Source: Orthonyx spaldingii (taxonomy: Eukaryota > Chordata > Aves > Passeriformes > Orthonychidae). From it: 64,000 nucleotides of DNA. The position numbers and the translations under genes are program-made. The notes below the pieces were generated by a model. It saw only the letters and a list, made by a program, of their open reading frames with translations, did no database searches and was not told the origin of the DNA. The stretch is taken from positions 2,432,322 through 2,496,321 of the forward strand of contig VZTJ01003848.1 in assembly GCA_013397795.1 (NCBI GenBank), given 5' to 3'. Position 1 is the first letter of the stretch. Each line of letters begins with the position of its first letter. This document shows, piece after piece, positions 1 through 10,830 of the stretch.

Positions 1-197
1 AAGGGCAAGGGCCCAGCCTTACCAGAGAGAGAAGCACAGGACTTGCTTCTCTGGCAGCAACAAGACAGGAAAAGAGAGTTTTTTCTCAGGTGTATCGCTC
101 TTAAATATGGTTTTTTCCCTGGAGGCGGAACAACTTTTAATTGGATTATACACCCATCAATACTCAAAACTAGCTGGTCACTGGCTCTGTTTCCCAG

Positions 198-270
198 GAA
201 GCAAGGTGCACTGCTTCCTGCACCATAGGTCACTTGAAAGACTGACCCTTCCTGGGTAAACCCACGACAG
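198..270 (+). other. Candidate non-coding exon (splice-site pair only)
   Basis: A pyrimidine-rich acceptor ending TTTCCCAG precedes position 198, and a CAG|GTATGT donor starts at 271, defining 73 nt. All three forward frames contain stops, so if it is spliced it would be a UTR or long non-coding RNA exon. There is no supporting neighbour or conservation evidence. A chance pseudo-exon is the default explanation. Confidence 0.12.
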
Positions 271-3200
271 GTATGTATTGAAACAGTTTTCCAAGGTGAC
301 AAGCTGCACAAAGTGTTGCAGGACTGGAATTAGCATCTATGATCTCCGAAGTCAGTGTACATAGGCCTCCTGAACCAGTATTTCACTCGCTGCAAATGTG
401 GCACAATGTAACCCAAAGTATGGTAAATCCTTGGTGCCACAGCAAAATATAATGGATAGTACTGAAAGGTGAGGGTTTTTTATTTATTTTCATGGAGGGG
501 AAAAAAAAAGATCAAACAGAAGTGAAGCCTGGAGAGGAGGAAGACACCACAATCTACAGCAGTAGACCTAAAAGCTCTATAACATTTGTGAAATAAACTG
601 CTTTGTTCCTGCCTATGGACTGGGAAGTTATGATGGTGATCTGTGCCTAATTTCAGAGTGAAAACAAAGCTGGTCACAAGAGGAAAGGCATTCTCATTGT
701 CCAATTCCTTTGTCCTTCTGACTCCTTTTTAATTTCAGATGCTCATACTCAAATAACAAAACCTTTGTTTGAGCTTCCTGTCAGTTAAGACTTTGTAATA
801 AGTACTTATTCCTCGTATAGAGTCTTTGAAATAAAATAATACAGCAGACTTTTTCTTTGTGGATTTTCATATATAAAATAATCAGGAAGAAAAGTACTTA
901 AATGAACCATTCAGTCTTCCATTATGTTTTCATGAAGATGATGCAAAACACAGGACCAAATTCAGAACCATTGACAGATAATTTTGAAGCTGGTTGCATA
1001 TTACACATCTGTTGCGTTTGGAGAAGTGGGACTTGGATATTCTGCTTTACAACAGCTAAAACTGCAAATCACAAAGGCCGTGTGCTGTGTTGTTCGCTGT
1101 TTCTGTGCTCCAGTCTTTCTTCAGACAAGTAGCAAGTGTCAGTCCATGTCTTTCAATAAGTGTGTTGCCCTGAGAACTCTGCTTCTGATGTGAGCCCGTT
1201 TGGCTGGAGCAGTCAAAATGGGATGAACATCTTAAGTGCTCAAACAGAAGAGAAGTGGTTTGGTTATTAATGACTAGGTTTTATACTTATGGGCTTGAAA
1301 GGGCTGCTCTGCAGGTAAAGCATGGCCATTGTCTTTTCTTTGGGTGAGTGCAGGCATTGCAGCATAAAGAAATATTATTCATTTATGCCTTTTCCTTGAG
1401 ATCAAGATGAAATCTAGCTCAGGGTCATTGACAAAATTTGTGCTGCTTTGTCGCTATCTAAGGAGGAATATTCAGGGCAATAGACAAAAATAATTGCTAT
1501 AATAACTTACATGGTCAGCTGCCCCTTGGTACAGTGCAGAGAGTGATGCAGGAGTGGAGTTTGCATTTGCCCTACAACCCAGTATTTTTTTGAGCTTGCT
1601 GAGGTGCTTGCTAAGAGATTGAAATGTTAGGAGAGGGAGTAAAGCTACCAGGTGATTGTGTGTGCTAAACAGAAAATTTGAATGCAAGACCAGCTTCTGT
1701 GAGGGAGGAAAAAAAAAGGGTGAGGGAGGAAGAAGCAAACAAACTTCTTTAATACTTCGTCCAAGGAGTGGGCAGGTGTGTTGAGATAGGAGTGGCTGGA
1801 CTTTTTTCATGTGACTGAATGTAAGTGTGCTCACTGTCATCTGAATTGGAAATCCTTGGGAGTGTGGGGAGGGGGAACAGCTCAGAGTTAATTTTTCATA
1901 CACTTAGTCGTGGTTCTTCCTCTCTCCTTACTTATACAGCTGTGTTGCTTTTAGGAGGATAGAATATCAGAGCCTGGTTTTTCTGCAGGCTTGGGGTGGA
2001 TGGATTGATTGTTATTTCTAGCTGCATGATGAATTTATATCTCTGTGGGCATCTTCACGCAGAGCACCTACACTTCAGTAACTAAATACTGGTTTTGTAG
2101 CTGTAAAGAATTTTCTCAGTCTTGGCAAGAGAAGCAAACTTTCGATGTCGTAAGCATCCAGTTTGGGAAGTAATGAGCATAAATCATAAATGGCTCTGAG
2201 GATTTCCTTCAGATAATTTATTAGGTTAGAATCAAAGACGCAAAAGCATCCTTTTGATGATGGGATGTGGATTTGAAAATGGAGGTTGAGGTTTTGGTTG
2301 GCGGTTGGTTTTCCCGGTGTAGCACATGTTTCTCTGGTGGGAGATCCTCTTTCAGGCTAATTCAGGCAGCCTTTTGATGTGATAAATTGCTAGTTGGCAC
2401 ATAGTTACAATCCTGTAGTAACCACAACAAGAGAGTTGTTGCAGCTCCTTATTTATTTTTAATCTGTCACTAGTTGGGTAGCAAGGTAGCTGAAGATCTG
2501 TTCATGTTGAGTTTTATTGTCTTTTTTATTTGCCATACGACAGAGAGGGGGAAGTTCTGTGTGGTGTGGGAAGAGAGTTAGAAAATCAGTTCAGACTAAG
2601 CAAGGTTTCTGTGAAGTAGGGTGGTTCTTCTTGCCTCATGGACCTTGCCCATAACAAACTGTGGAGGCTGCAGAGCAGTTGCTAAGCTTCTGCAGCCTCA
2701 TGCTTTTTGCCTCATAGCTGTCTGGAACTGCAGGTTTGGGGGTTGTGCTTTTGTTGGTCACCTCAGTGGTGGCTTCCAAGAAGACACGTGTTGGAGAAGT
2801 GTCAGATTGGTACTGTCAAATGGCTTCTTGCAAACTCACCAGACCTCTAGGGATGTGAGTGTGGATCTGATCAGAGTCCTCTCATTGCACCCCAGTCCAC
2901 ATGTGCTTGAACCACTTGTGAAGTTCCTTTGTATCAGCAAGGCAATTTGTGCAAAGGCTGTGGTATAAAATGTGTGCTTTCACTTGGGATGTCTTCTCCA
3001 GTTCCCTCAATCTATTCTTACTCTGTCTGGATAAAAAGTGAGTTTGTTTCTAATGACATAAGAGAGCTATACAAAAAGTGAAATTACAAGCTGCAGCAGG
3101 CTAATTGCGACTGGAGTGTCCATAACAACGGACTCCATCTAATCATTAACAAAAGCAATAACAAAAGTAATTCTCAGAAGCAGCACTGACATTTGCATTG

Positions 3201-6200
3201 TCTAACAGGTTTTTTTTTTTGCTCTCCATAATTCAGCCTGCCTCCCAGAAGGATGCTCTTCCACACATTTTCGTAGGTGTCGGGACCATAGATCGTATAT
3301 GTTCACTCTGTGTGTGTCCATGCAAAGTAGTGCTCTACTGCCAGGTGATTTACTTGGTGATACGATTCATCTCATGTTTGCATACCTGCTGCTTCCTGGG
3401 AAGCAGTGCACGTTCATGGTAATAATGAGGTTTTGCTTAAAAATAGACCAGCTTCCTTCATTTTCTTGTCCTTCTGTTTGCTTGATGATTTGCCGGGTGT
3501 TGCCAACACAAATGTTTGTCCCTGTTGCTGTGCAAGCTGTTCACCCCTTCCCTCCTCCCTTCACATTGGTTTTCTTCACTGAAGCAGTTCCCTGCTCTTT
3601 TCTTCCCTGGTTGATGCAGTAAAACCTGCACTGTTCAGGCTTATGGGCTCATTTAGAGAGGTGGGGAAGAGTCCGCACTGGTTCTTGAATTTCAGTAGAA
3701 AATTAAGATCTGCCTGGGACAAGAAGTGCATTGTGCTGTGTGTCTTCCACTCCCACACATGATGGAGTCCAGCCTGTAGAACTACTTCTGAAAAGTTAAA
3801 ATAATATAATTACCTCACTGTTTCGTTTCAGGGCTCAGAGTCCTCCCTCTTGTCTTTGTGCTTTCTACAACAGTTTTTTTCTACAAATCAATCTGTGACC
3901 TGCCCTCCATTCAGGTTGTTTTTTTGGACAGGGTGGAGAAGGAAAGGAAGATGAGCTGTTTCCAAAGGAGCCCTGGGTTGTGACCTGACAGTACTTCCTG
4001 TAAAATGTTTGGACTCTCTGTACTTATATATAAGCTTAAATCTTCCTACCACTTTGCAGCTGGTGCTTTTTTTTGTTGTTTTCACATGGGCTTCTTGCAT
4101 GTAAAAATGAGTACGTTTTTCAATCTAATAAAGCCATTGAAAAATGCTACCACCTTTCCAGCAGCCATCCCAACTCAAGCTTTGTCAAAACCACTTCAAA
4201 ACTAGGAGCAGTGGCAATCGTGTGCATGGGCACGTTCATCCGCAGTGTTGTGGGCTAGAAGAGGCCTGGGTTTGTACAATCAGCTCCTGCAATTGTTGTG
4301 AAATTCTCCTCTCCCGCAGCATTTATTACTATGTAAAATTGAAATCTGCATGATTTCCTGCTGTGAGCGCCTGTGCCGAGGGACTGGTTTCTATAGTAAC
4401 TAATATCAAGGAGCTGGCTGGGACTTCAGTTTGGAGCTGTATTTGAGCCTGTTTTGCAGTTCGATGCAACCCTGTGCGATTACTTGATGGATGACAAACA
4501 AGCAGTCGGGTTTGTGGCTGCCATTACTACAGTAGTACTGCTGTGCACCTCGGCATGAAACGCTGAGGGGTAAAAATAGGCATTTTGCAAATGGAGTGGG
4601 AGGTGACAAGAGGAGATGTCTTTTTCTTTAACACCACTCCCCTCCCTTGGTAGAGCTGCCAAATGGAAATGCTGAAGAATACATCAATGAGTGTTTGTCC
4701 TGGAGTCACTTCAGCCCACTCCGAAGTGAAATATATGCCTGGGAACTGGATCCAGTTTCTCCCAAGAGTAACAGCCATTGGTGTTGCCATTATTCTGTTT
4801 TGAAGCAGAGCTGGTGTTTGTTCTGCTGAGCATGATAAATAGCATTGTTAATGTGTTTTCATCTTCAGGAGCAGCTTCTGCCCTTACTTAGGCCCAGACA
4901 CACCTGCTAAGTGTAATTGGTTTTGCAGGGTTAAGCAGGGGTTGGAGTGTTGAAGCTTAGCTTGTACAGACTGTAGGCTTTCAGAGTGCCAGGCAATATG
5001 CAAAGCCTGGTTTGCACCATTTACAGTTAGTCCAGAAAGGTGTACTGGGGTCAGGTGCATGAAAATGAAACTGAATCTTATATTTAGGGTCACTTTAGAA
5101 GCTTGAATCCTGTGATGGAGGTGGGAAAGGAATGGTGAACAGTGCTCACTGTCCAGACACGTCCTCTAAGTACAGAAATTGGACTTAGGCAGGCAGGAAT
5201 GGTTTGGTCTCTTTCTTCCCCACCCCAGGAGTTCCCTGAATTGTGATGAGGCCAAGCTGTCTAAAGTAAACTTGGGGCATTGATGAAATAGTCCAAAGTG
5301 TGAAGATGTCATTTTGTAGGACTGAAAGTCAGTTTTCCTGGCTGTGCTAGAAAACGAGATATGTATCAGCATGTGCTTGTCTTTCAGGCATCTCTGAGGA
5401 GTGGGTGAAGCTGTATGGCCTGTGTACCTGTAGGCACGGACACGTGTACTTAAAAGGAGTGCCATTTGCTTAGCCAGCTCAAGGGCAGCCTTCACTTGGC
5501 CACCCTCAGAGCAGCCTCGTATTCATTTGGTGTTTGGGGATGCTGGAGCAGGCTGAGAAAAGTGAGTGTAGAGAGGAAGACATGTATGGTGGACAAAGAG
5601 GAGCTGGGTGTCTTGTGCTGGGAATATTTAGGGGATATTTGGTACATATTCATGAAGAAGTGAGGGGTTTTATTTAAAAAACAAATCTGTTCAGACAGGT
5701 CATCTTTTATATCCACTGGTTACGTATGCAAGTCCATAGTAAAAGTATTACAGTGATTTAAAAAAACCCGATAAATTACTGGATTAAACTACTTGCGTCA
5801 AGAGAGTAATGATGCATTTGAATAATCTGAGATAATTTGGAACTGAGATATGACCAGATTAACAGTTTGAGAAGTAGGATTGGAAACCATCATTTAAGAA
5901 TATAATGACTCATGTTGCTGAGAAATCATCTTCACCTTTGTACTTGTGTGGAAGTAAAAAAGTCTCCCTTTGTTTCAAGCAGGTATTAAGCAGAGTGCTG
6001 AAATGAGAACCTTACAGCAAGATTTTGTTATATTTACACAATATAGTGATGGAAATCCAGAACATTGAGTTGTTATAAATAAATTAAATCCAAAGTACAT
6101 TTAGTAAATACTTAAAGTGCATATTGTGATGGATTATCCCCATTTTTAAAGCTTTCATTTTCTGCTAGTTTGCAAAATCACTGGAGTCCAATAGAGCACA

Positions 6201-7310
6201 TTGCCGTTGGATGCTTTGTGAATGTGTATCCGTTTTAAATCTAGGTTGTCCTGCATGGAGAATAGCAGCTCTGTGTGAGCGTTAGTCACTTTGGTTCAAA
6301 GGCAGAGAGTTCATGTGGAGCTTTTACGGAGCTGCTGCAGAGGCAGGAGCCTTGGTAGTGAATATAGTCAAGGGAATGTTTTAGCTATTAAGCTGAAATG
6401 CAGCCTGCTGCTGGGGAAATGAGTGTTGTCACTGAGTGTGTACCGTGATGCAAAGCCCTCCCCAGACTGCTGGGTTCAAGTGCACAAAGTGCGCTCAGGA
6501 CAGATAATTGATTTAGACGAACAGATTTTAATCTTTCATTATAAGTTTGAGGCCGGCTTCACTCAGAGCTGTAAACTCCATGTTTCTCAAGCTGCACTTT
6601 CACAGGGGTTTTAGCTGCTCTCTCTGAAGTGGCTGCCTGTTTTCAGAGACTCTTTATTCTTCACAACATGTTTCCATTGTTGGCAACCTTACTAATTTAA
6701 CATGGCTTTCAAAAATAGGAGTGGGAGAAAAAGCCTTGTTCATGTATGTTCCCAGCTAGGGTGAAAGTGCTGAACTTGTGGTGTGCATCTGTAGAGACAA
6801 TGAAGAAGCTGGTTGAGATGTTAGTCTGGGGTGACTTTATGCACAGTGTAATTAAGCTTAAACTTTAGATCTCAGTATTTTAAAACAAATGTACTTGTTA
6901 GAATAAAGCTTTCTTGGTAAGACTTTGTGTTAGGGTTAATGGGTTCTCTCGCAAGAAGAAAGCTAATGCTTTCAGAAGTGCATACAACCACCCATCTGCC
7001 CATCATGAATATTGCTAAGGGATTTTTGAGCCCAAGTGGCAAGAAGTCTGTCCTGTCCTCTGAGGTTGGTTAATGAAGGCTAAAGCTTGGTCAAGTTAAA
7101 AAAAAATCATCTATTCAATATCCTTTCCAAAGCTCTTTGTCTCCAATGTTTTGACTGTTGCCTAATCTGTTGAAATTGATCAGAATTGCAGCCTCTCTAG
7201 AGTTCAGTTTTTGAGGTCATGCTCATCGTGGATAAAGCAATGTATGTTTTCTTGTTAATGCTTAACTTTTATTTACTTCAAGTTAGGTTGCAACTTATTT
7301 TCACATGTGA

Positions 7311-7330
7311 TTTTTTTTTTTTTTTTTTTT
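7311..7330. repeat. Poly-T homopolymer, 20 bases
   Basis: Twenty uninterrupted T residues. It could be a reverse-strand A tail of a decayed insertion, but no element body is recognisable upstream or downstream. More likely it is a simple homopolymer that varies in length. Confidence 0.9.
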
Positions 7331-7358
7331 CCAAAAATTCGAGCTGGACTCAAAATTT

Positions 7359-7372
7359 GTGCCCTCTAGGTG
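7359..7372 (-). promoter_or_regulatory. CTCF-like core motif, minus orientation
   Basis: The reverse complement reads CACCTAGAGGGCAC, matching 12 of 14 positions of the vertebrate CTCF consensus CCASYAGRKGGCRS, including the entire right-hand core. It sits just downstream of the poly-T tract. About two cores of this quality are expected by chance in a window this size, so binding is an inference. Confidence 0.35.
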
Positions 7373-7674
7373 TACCCATAAGATGAAAGATGGATGAATA
7401 GCTTTCTTTAAGAGAAAAGATCTCTTAGATGAAACATATTCAGCATGCAAAATGCTTCTTGTGACCAATGGGAGTAAACATTAAACATTAATGATGCAGC
7501 TTTAAGTTGCATAGAAACAAACTGGGGCAAGTCAGTTCATTTTACCTTTGATTCACTGCTTCCAACCGTTAGGAAAGGTTGAAGGGACACAAGGCAAACA
7601 GGAGTCTCTTCCTTTAGCTTTTTCTTGTAATGACATATTTTGCCTCAAACAATAGTTTCAGTAAGTAGATGCAC

Positions 7675-7692
7675 AAAATTTATAAAATTTAT
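7675..7692. repeat. Two tandem copies of AAAATTTAT
   Basis: The 9-base unit AAAATTTAT occurs twice head-to-tail and is followed by a T-rich run. A short AT-rich tandem of no known function. Confidence 0.8.
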
Positions 7693-8201
7693 AATTTTTT
7701 TTTATTTTAAAAGCAAGCAATGCGGTAACAGCAATTTATGTAATTGCAGTGATTTCTAGTTAAAGGGAGATCTAATTCTATTTAAGGAATAAAATAAAGA
7801 CTTCCAAGAATAATTCTGGATTGTAGAGGTTTTGATATCCCCCGAGATGGAGGTGTGAAGTGGTAGATTGACCCCAAGACTTGGATGTCAAACATTGCCA
7901 GGCATATCTGTTTTGTATGACCTATCTATAGCAATGAGAATTTCATTTGGTCTTAAGATCTGCAAAGTTTGTTCAAGTTCCTTGGAGATCCAGTGTGAGA
8001 TGCTGCTTTGGAGATCAGTGTAAGATGCCATGTAATTCCTGCAAAGTGACTACATCAAAAATGTAGGGTCTGTATTTCCTGGTACTTAATTCCTTCAGTA
8101 ATGTTATTTAGGATTCTAGCTATGCTGCTTTGCATGCCCAGAACTATCCCAAAGCATTACTGGGACTGACCGGGTGGGTACAGGTAGATAACTGTTCACA
8201 G

Positions 8202-8215
8202 GATCCAGGGGGCAG
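8202..8215 (+). promoter_or_regulatory. CTCF-like core motif, plus orientation
   Basis: GATCCAGGGGGCAG matches 11 of 14 positions of CCASYAGRKGGCRS, and all 11 right-hand core positions fit. The three mismatches are at the degenerate left edge. Its orientation is opposite to the cores at 7359 and 10194. Confidence 0.3.
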
Positions 8216-8870
8216 CTAGAGTGTCATACTCCCTCCACTTTCTTTTTTTTTTTTTTCCCTTAAAAAAGTCTGGGCTGACTTGTTTTCTGGTGTTTTGTGG
8301 CTCTGTCTGGATTTCCCTCTCTGGTGCACTTCAGAGGGCATTGTTTGTTTTTATTGGAAAAAGGCTTACCTGTGGTTTTTTGTTTTCAGCTTCTGTGGGT
8401 TTCTGTGCTTTTTCCTTTCTGAATGTGGCCCTGCATGCTTCCTGCAGCATTTTCAGCATATTTGCATTAAGATGGGTGACTCGGAAATATGTATGTAGAA
8501 CAGCCTCATTTTGCAAGAGGATTGGTATCAACAAGAGATGAGCAAGATACAGTATTGATGGGTTGAATGGGATTCGGTCTAGCTGATGTTATTCTTTTCT
8601 TGATCCCTGAAAACTTCAAGTACTCTTCTTGCAGCACATACAGACCTTTCTCAGTGGTTGTATAGGAAGGATTAAGGCAGACAAACTTGTTTCTGCCATG
8701 TAAAGAAGGTGTCAAACTAGACAATCCTGAAAGCCTTGTTTTTAAAGCTTCACTTCCCTGGCCATATTAGTTCAGGGTTTAATTACACAATAATAAGATT
8801 TCTTACAGGCAGTGTATTTGAACAAAGACCTTTCTATGCAGCAATGAACACTTTGTTTGTAATAACTTAC

Positions 8871-8911
8871 CTTCTCTTTTGTTTTCTGTTAACTTGTTTT
8901 TGATTTCAATT
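8871..8911 (-). other. Candidate 41-nt exon on the minus strand (weak)
   Basis: On the minus strand a GAAG|GTAAGT donor (plus 8865-8870) closes a purine-rich segment preceded by ...GACCTACAG. One frame is open through it and reads IEIKNKLTENKRE. The acceptor has a poor pyrimidine tract, which argues against real splicing. No homologue is recognised. Confidence 0.1.
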
Positions 8912-9616
8912 CTGTAGGTCGAGCTGCAGCTCTTTTTAGGATCTTTTAAAAGGGTCTACAGGGACTTTACTGTGTGGGAATAGTTGTCAAAGTCTTCTCA
9001 CTAGTTTTAACTATAATGAAACCCATTTTAATGTTTTTATAAGGCTATTTTTAGACTCATTTATGCTGATGGAAGCGTAGGAGTAGAGATGATTTGGCAC
9101 AAACATGAGGAATAGCACCCCTAGGTTTGATGGATATGTTCTCAGTATGATTTATCAGTTAACTAATTCTGTTTGGGAAGGTTTCTGTGAAAACACTAAA
9201 CAGTGATGGCCTTCCATGATTTAAGTATCGGTGAGCCATTTTAGTGTGGACAACTGGACAGGTCAATCTGGACAGGAGAAAAAGTAGCTCCTAAACTTAG
9301 AAAAGCCTCTTGGATTATCCTTGTTACTAGCCATCTAGTGCATATTTCAAAGATTTATTTTTTATATCTTGTATAAAGTATTAGGGTGAAGTGTGATTAG
9401 AGGATTGTTCACTTCAGTTACCTGGGCAAGAGGCAGAGTTTTGCCCAGCTGATGTGAGAACTCTTTGATAAGTATGAGTGAGTGAATGAGTAGTGGGGAC
9501 CAGTGGCTGCCATTTTAGGATTTTCATATGGAGAGCATCAGGCCAGAAAGCCTCTCAGGCTCTTTGTCACCCTGCCCTTTTGTTTCTTAGCCAACTGAAT
9601 TGCCTCCATGTCCCAC

Positions 9617-9631
9617 AGAGAGAGAGAGAGA
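9617..9631. repeat. Short (AG)n microsatellite
   Basis: About seven AG dinucleotides in a row. A simple repeat with no element around it. Confidence 0.85.
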
Positions 9632-9814
9632 AGCCTGTCTGGCTTCATCTCTCTTCCCTGGTCATCTGCTTCACCTTGGTTTTGAAATATGTCTGTGCCG
9701 CTGACCACAGAAGTAAAACTTGGCTTTGATTTGAGTTTCATCTTGCAGTGGCTGGTCTCTGTCTGCGGGAGAAACTGGACCAGGGCTTCAAAGCATCAAA
9801 GTGATTCACAGCTA

Positions 9815-9880
9815 ATTTTCTTTTTAAGGATCAGGAGGACCATTAGATCATCTAACCTGATTATCTCTAGAGGGCTGGTC
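9815..9880 (-). mobile_element. Possible ancient CR1-like 3' relic
   Basis: The stretch containing GGACCATTAGATCATCTAA resembles the reverse complement of the 3' end of old CR1 subfamilies shared by birds, turtles and crocodilians, which read approximately GGACCATTAGATCATCTAGTC. Only about 40 bases align by eye and the rest has decayed. A chance resemblance remains possible. Confidence 0.35.
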
Positions 9881-10193
9881 AGGGCTTAGTCTGCTGCAAG
9901 CCTTGTGCTGGACACAGCTGTGGCTGGAGCCCTCCAGCACAGAGAGGCGTGGGAACAGGCAGTGTCTCTGGAGTGGCAGGTGTGCTGCAAAATCCTCTGG
10001 GTGCATCTTCTTTGTATAAACATATCTGTAGAAAAAAATCTAATCAAACTAGTACCCGTAAGAAGTCTTGCTTGGATTTCTGAAGGAAGTACAGACTTTG
10101 GGTTTGGTTGTGTCAGTCCTCTGTGGGTTTTGCATAAAATTCACAGACCAGGGAGAGATTGTCTTGCCACAACTCCGTGTGCAAGAAAACATA

Positions 10194-10207
10194 CTGCCCT
10201 CTAGAAC
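10194..10207 (-). promoter_or_regulatory. CTCF-like core motif, minus orientation
   Basis: The reverse complement GTTCTAGAGGGCAG fits all 11 right-hand positions of the CTCF consensus and misses the three leftmost. Together with the plus-oriented core at 8202 it forms a convergent pair 2 kb apart. Confidence 0.3.
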
Positions 10208-10802
10208 ATGACTGTCTTGGTGCTTGTGGACTGCATCAAGCCGTGGCCTGGAATGAAATGTCATGGCCAGGAAAGAGTAAGGTGCTGTGGAGAGACTGGT
10301 GACTCCCATTTGGGGGTGGTTAACTGCAAGAATTCAAGCGAAATTGCTGTGAAGAGATCTGCCATTGATTGCCCTTGCAGGGCTCTTGACACCTGTTCAA
10401 CACAGAGCTCCTGTGGCTCATACTGGTATTGGTGACTCAAGTCTTCTTCAGAACTGTCAGTTCTGTATGCTTCTGTTTTTTCCTTCCTCTTGTGGATTGA
10501 AATTTCCCCATGGCAAATGATTCTATGCCCAAACTGCCCGAAGGTTACCCCTTCCTGTGAAATAAGCAGAGCTGTGTCAGTGGGAGCAGAGCCAAGAGTG
10601 GAGGCTTGCATCTTGATTTCCTCTGGACTTACTTCATTAATGAAATGGATGGTGGTAGTGGGTCACTTAACACTTGTGTATTTTGCAGTTTTTGTAAGGG
10701 AGAGGAGACAAAAAGCCCAGCTGCAGCAGCGGTCATGGAAGCTGCAGGTGTGAGCTTGGCTGGAGAATGCCAAACTGCCATCTGTGGTGAGGCTTTGTGG
10801 AG

Positions 10803-10830
10803 TTTTTTTTTTTGGTTTTTTTTTTTTTTT
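10803..10830. repeat. Interrupted poly-T tract
   Basis: T11-GG-T15, 28 bases in total. A simple homopolymer repeat. Confidence 0.9.

Larger units (their letters stand above)
1..9814. other. Non-coding unique sequence, no gene recognised
   Basis: This is AT-leaning, CpG-poor sequence typical of a bird intron or intergenic spacer. All open frames are short (the longest is 143 codons on the minus strand at 1472-1903, Ser/Leu/Pro-rich and without a domain). It holds a 20-base T run at 7311-7330, a small AT tandem at 7675-7692, two CTCF-like cores near 7.36 and 8.20 kb, and an (AG)n run at 9617-9631. No transposon could be recognised here. Whether it belongs to a gene's intron cannot be told from the sequence. 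Confidence 0.75.

Noticed and set aside
1472..1903. 143-codon minus-strand open frame
   Set aside because: Ser/Leu/Pro-rich translation of purine-rich DNA (GGGAGGAAAAAAAAAGG region) with no domain; a composition artefact.
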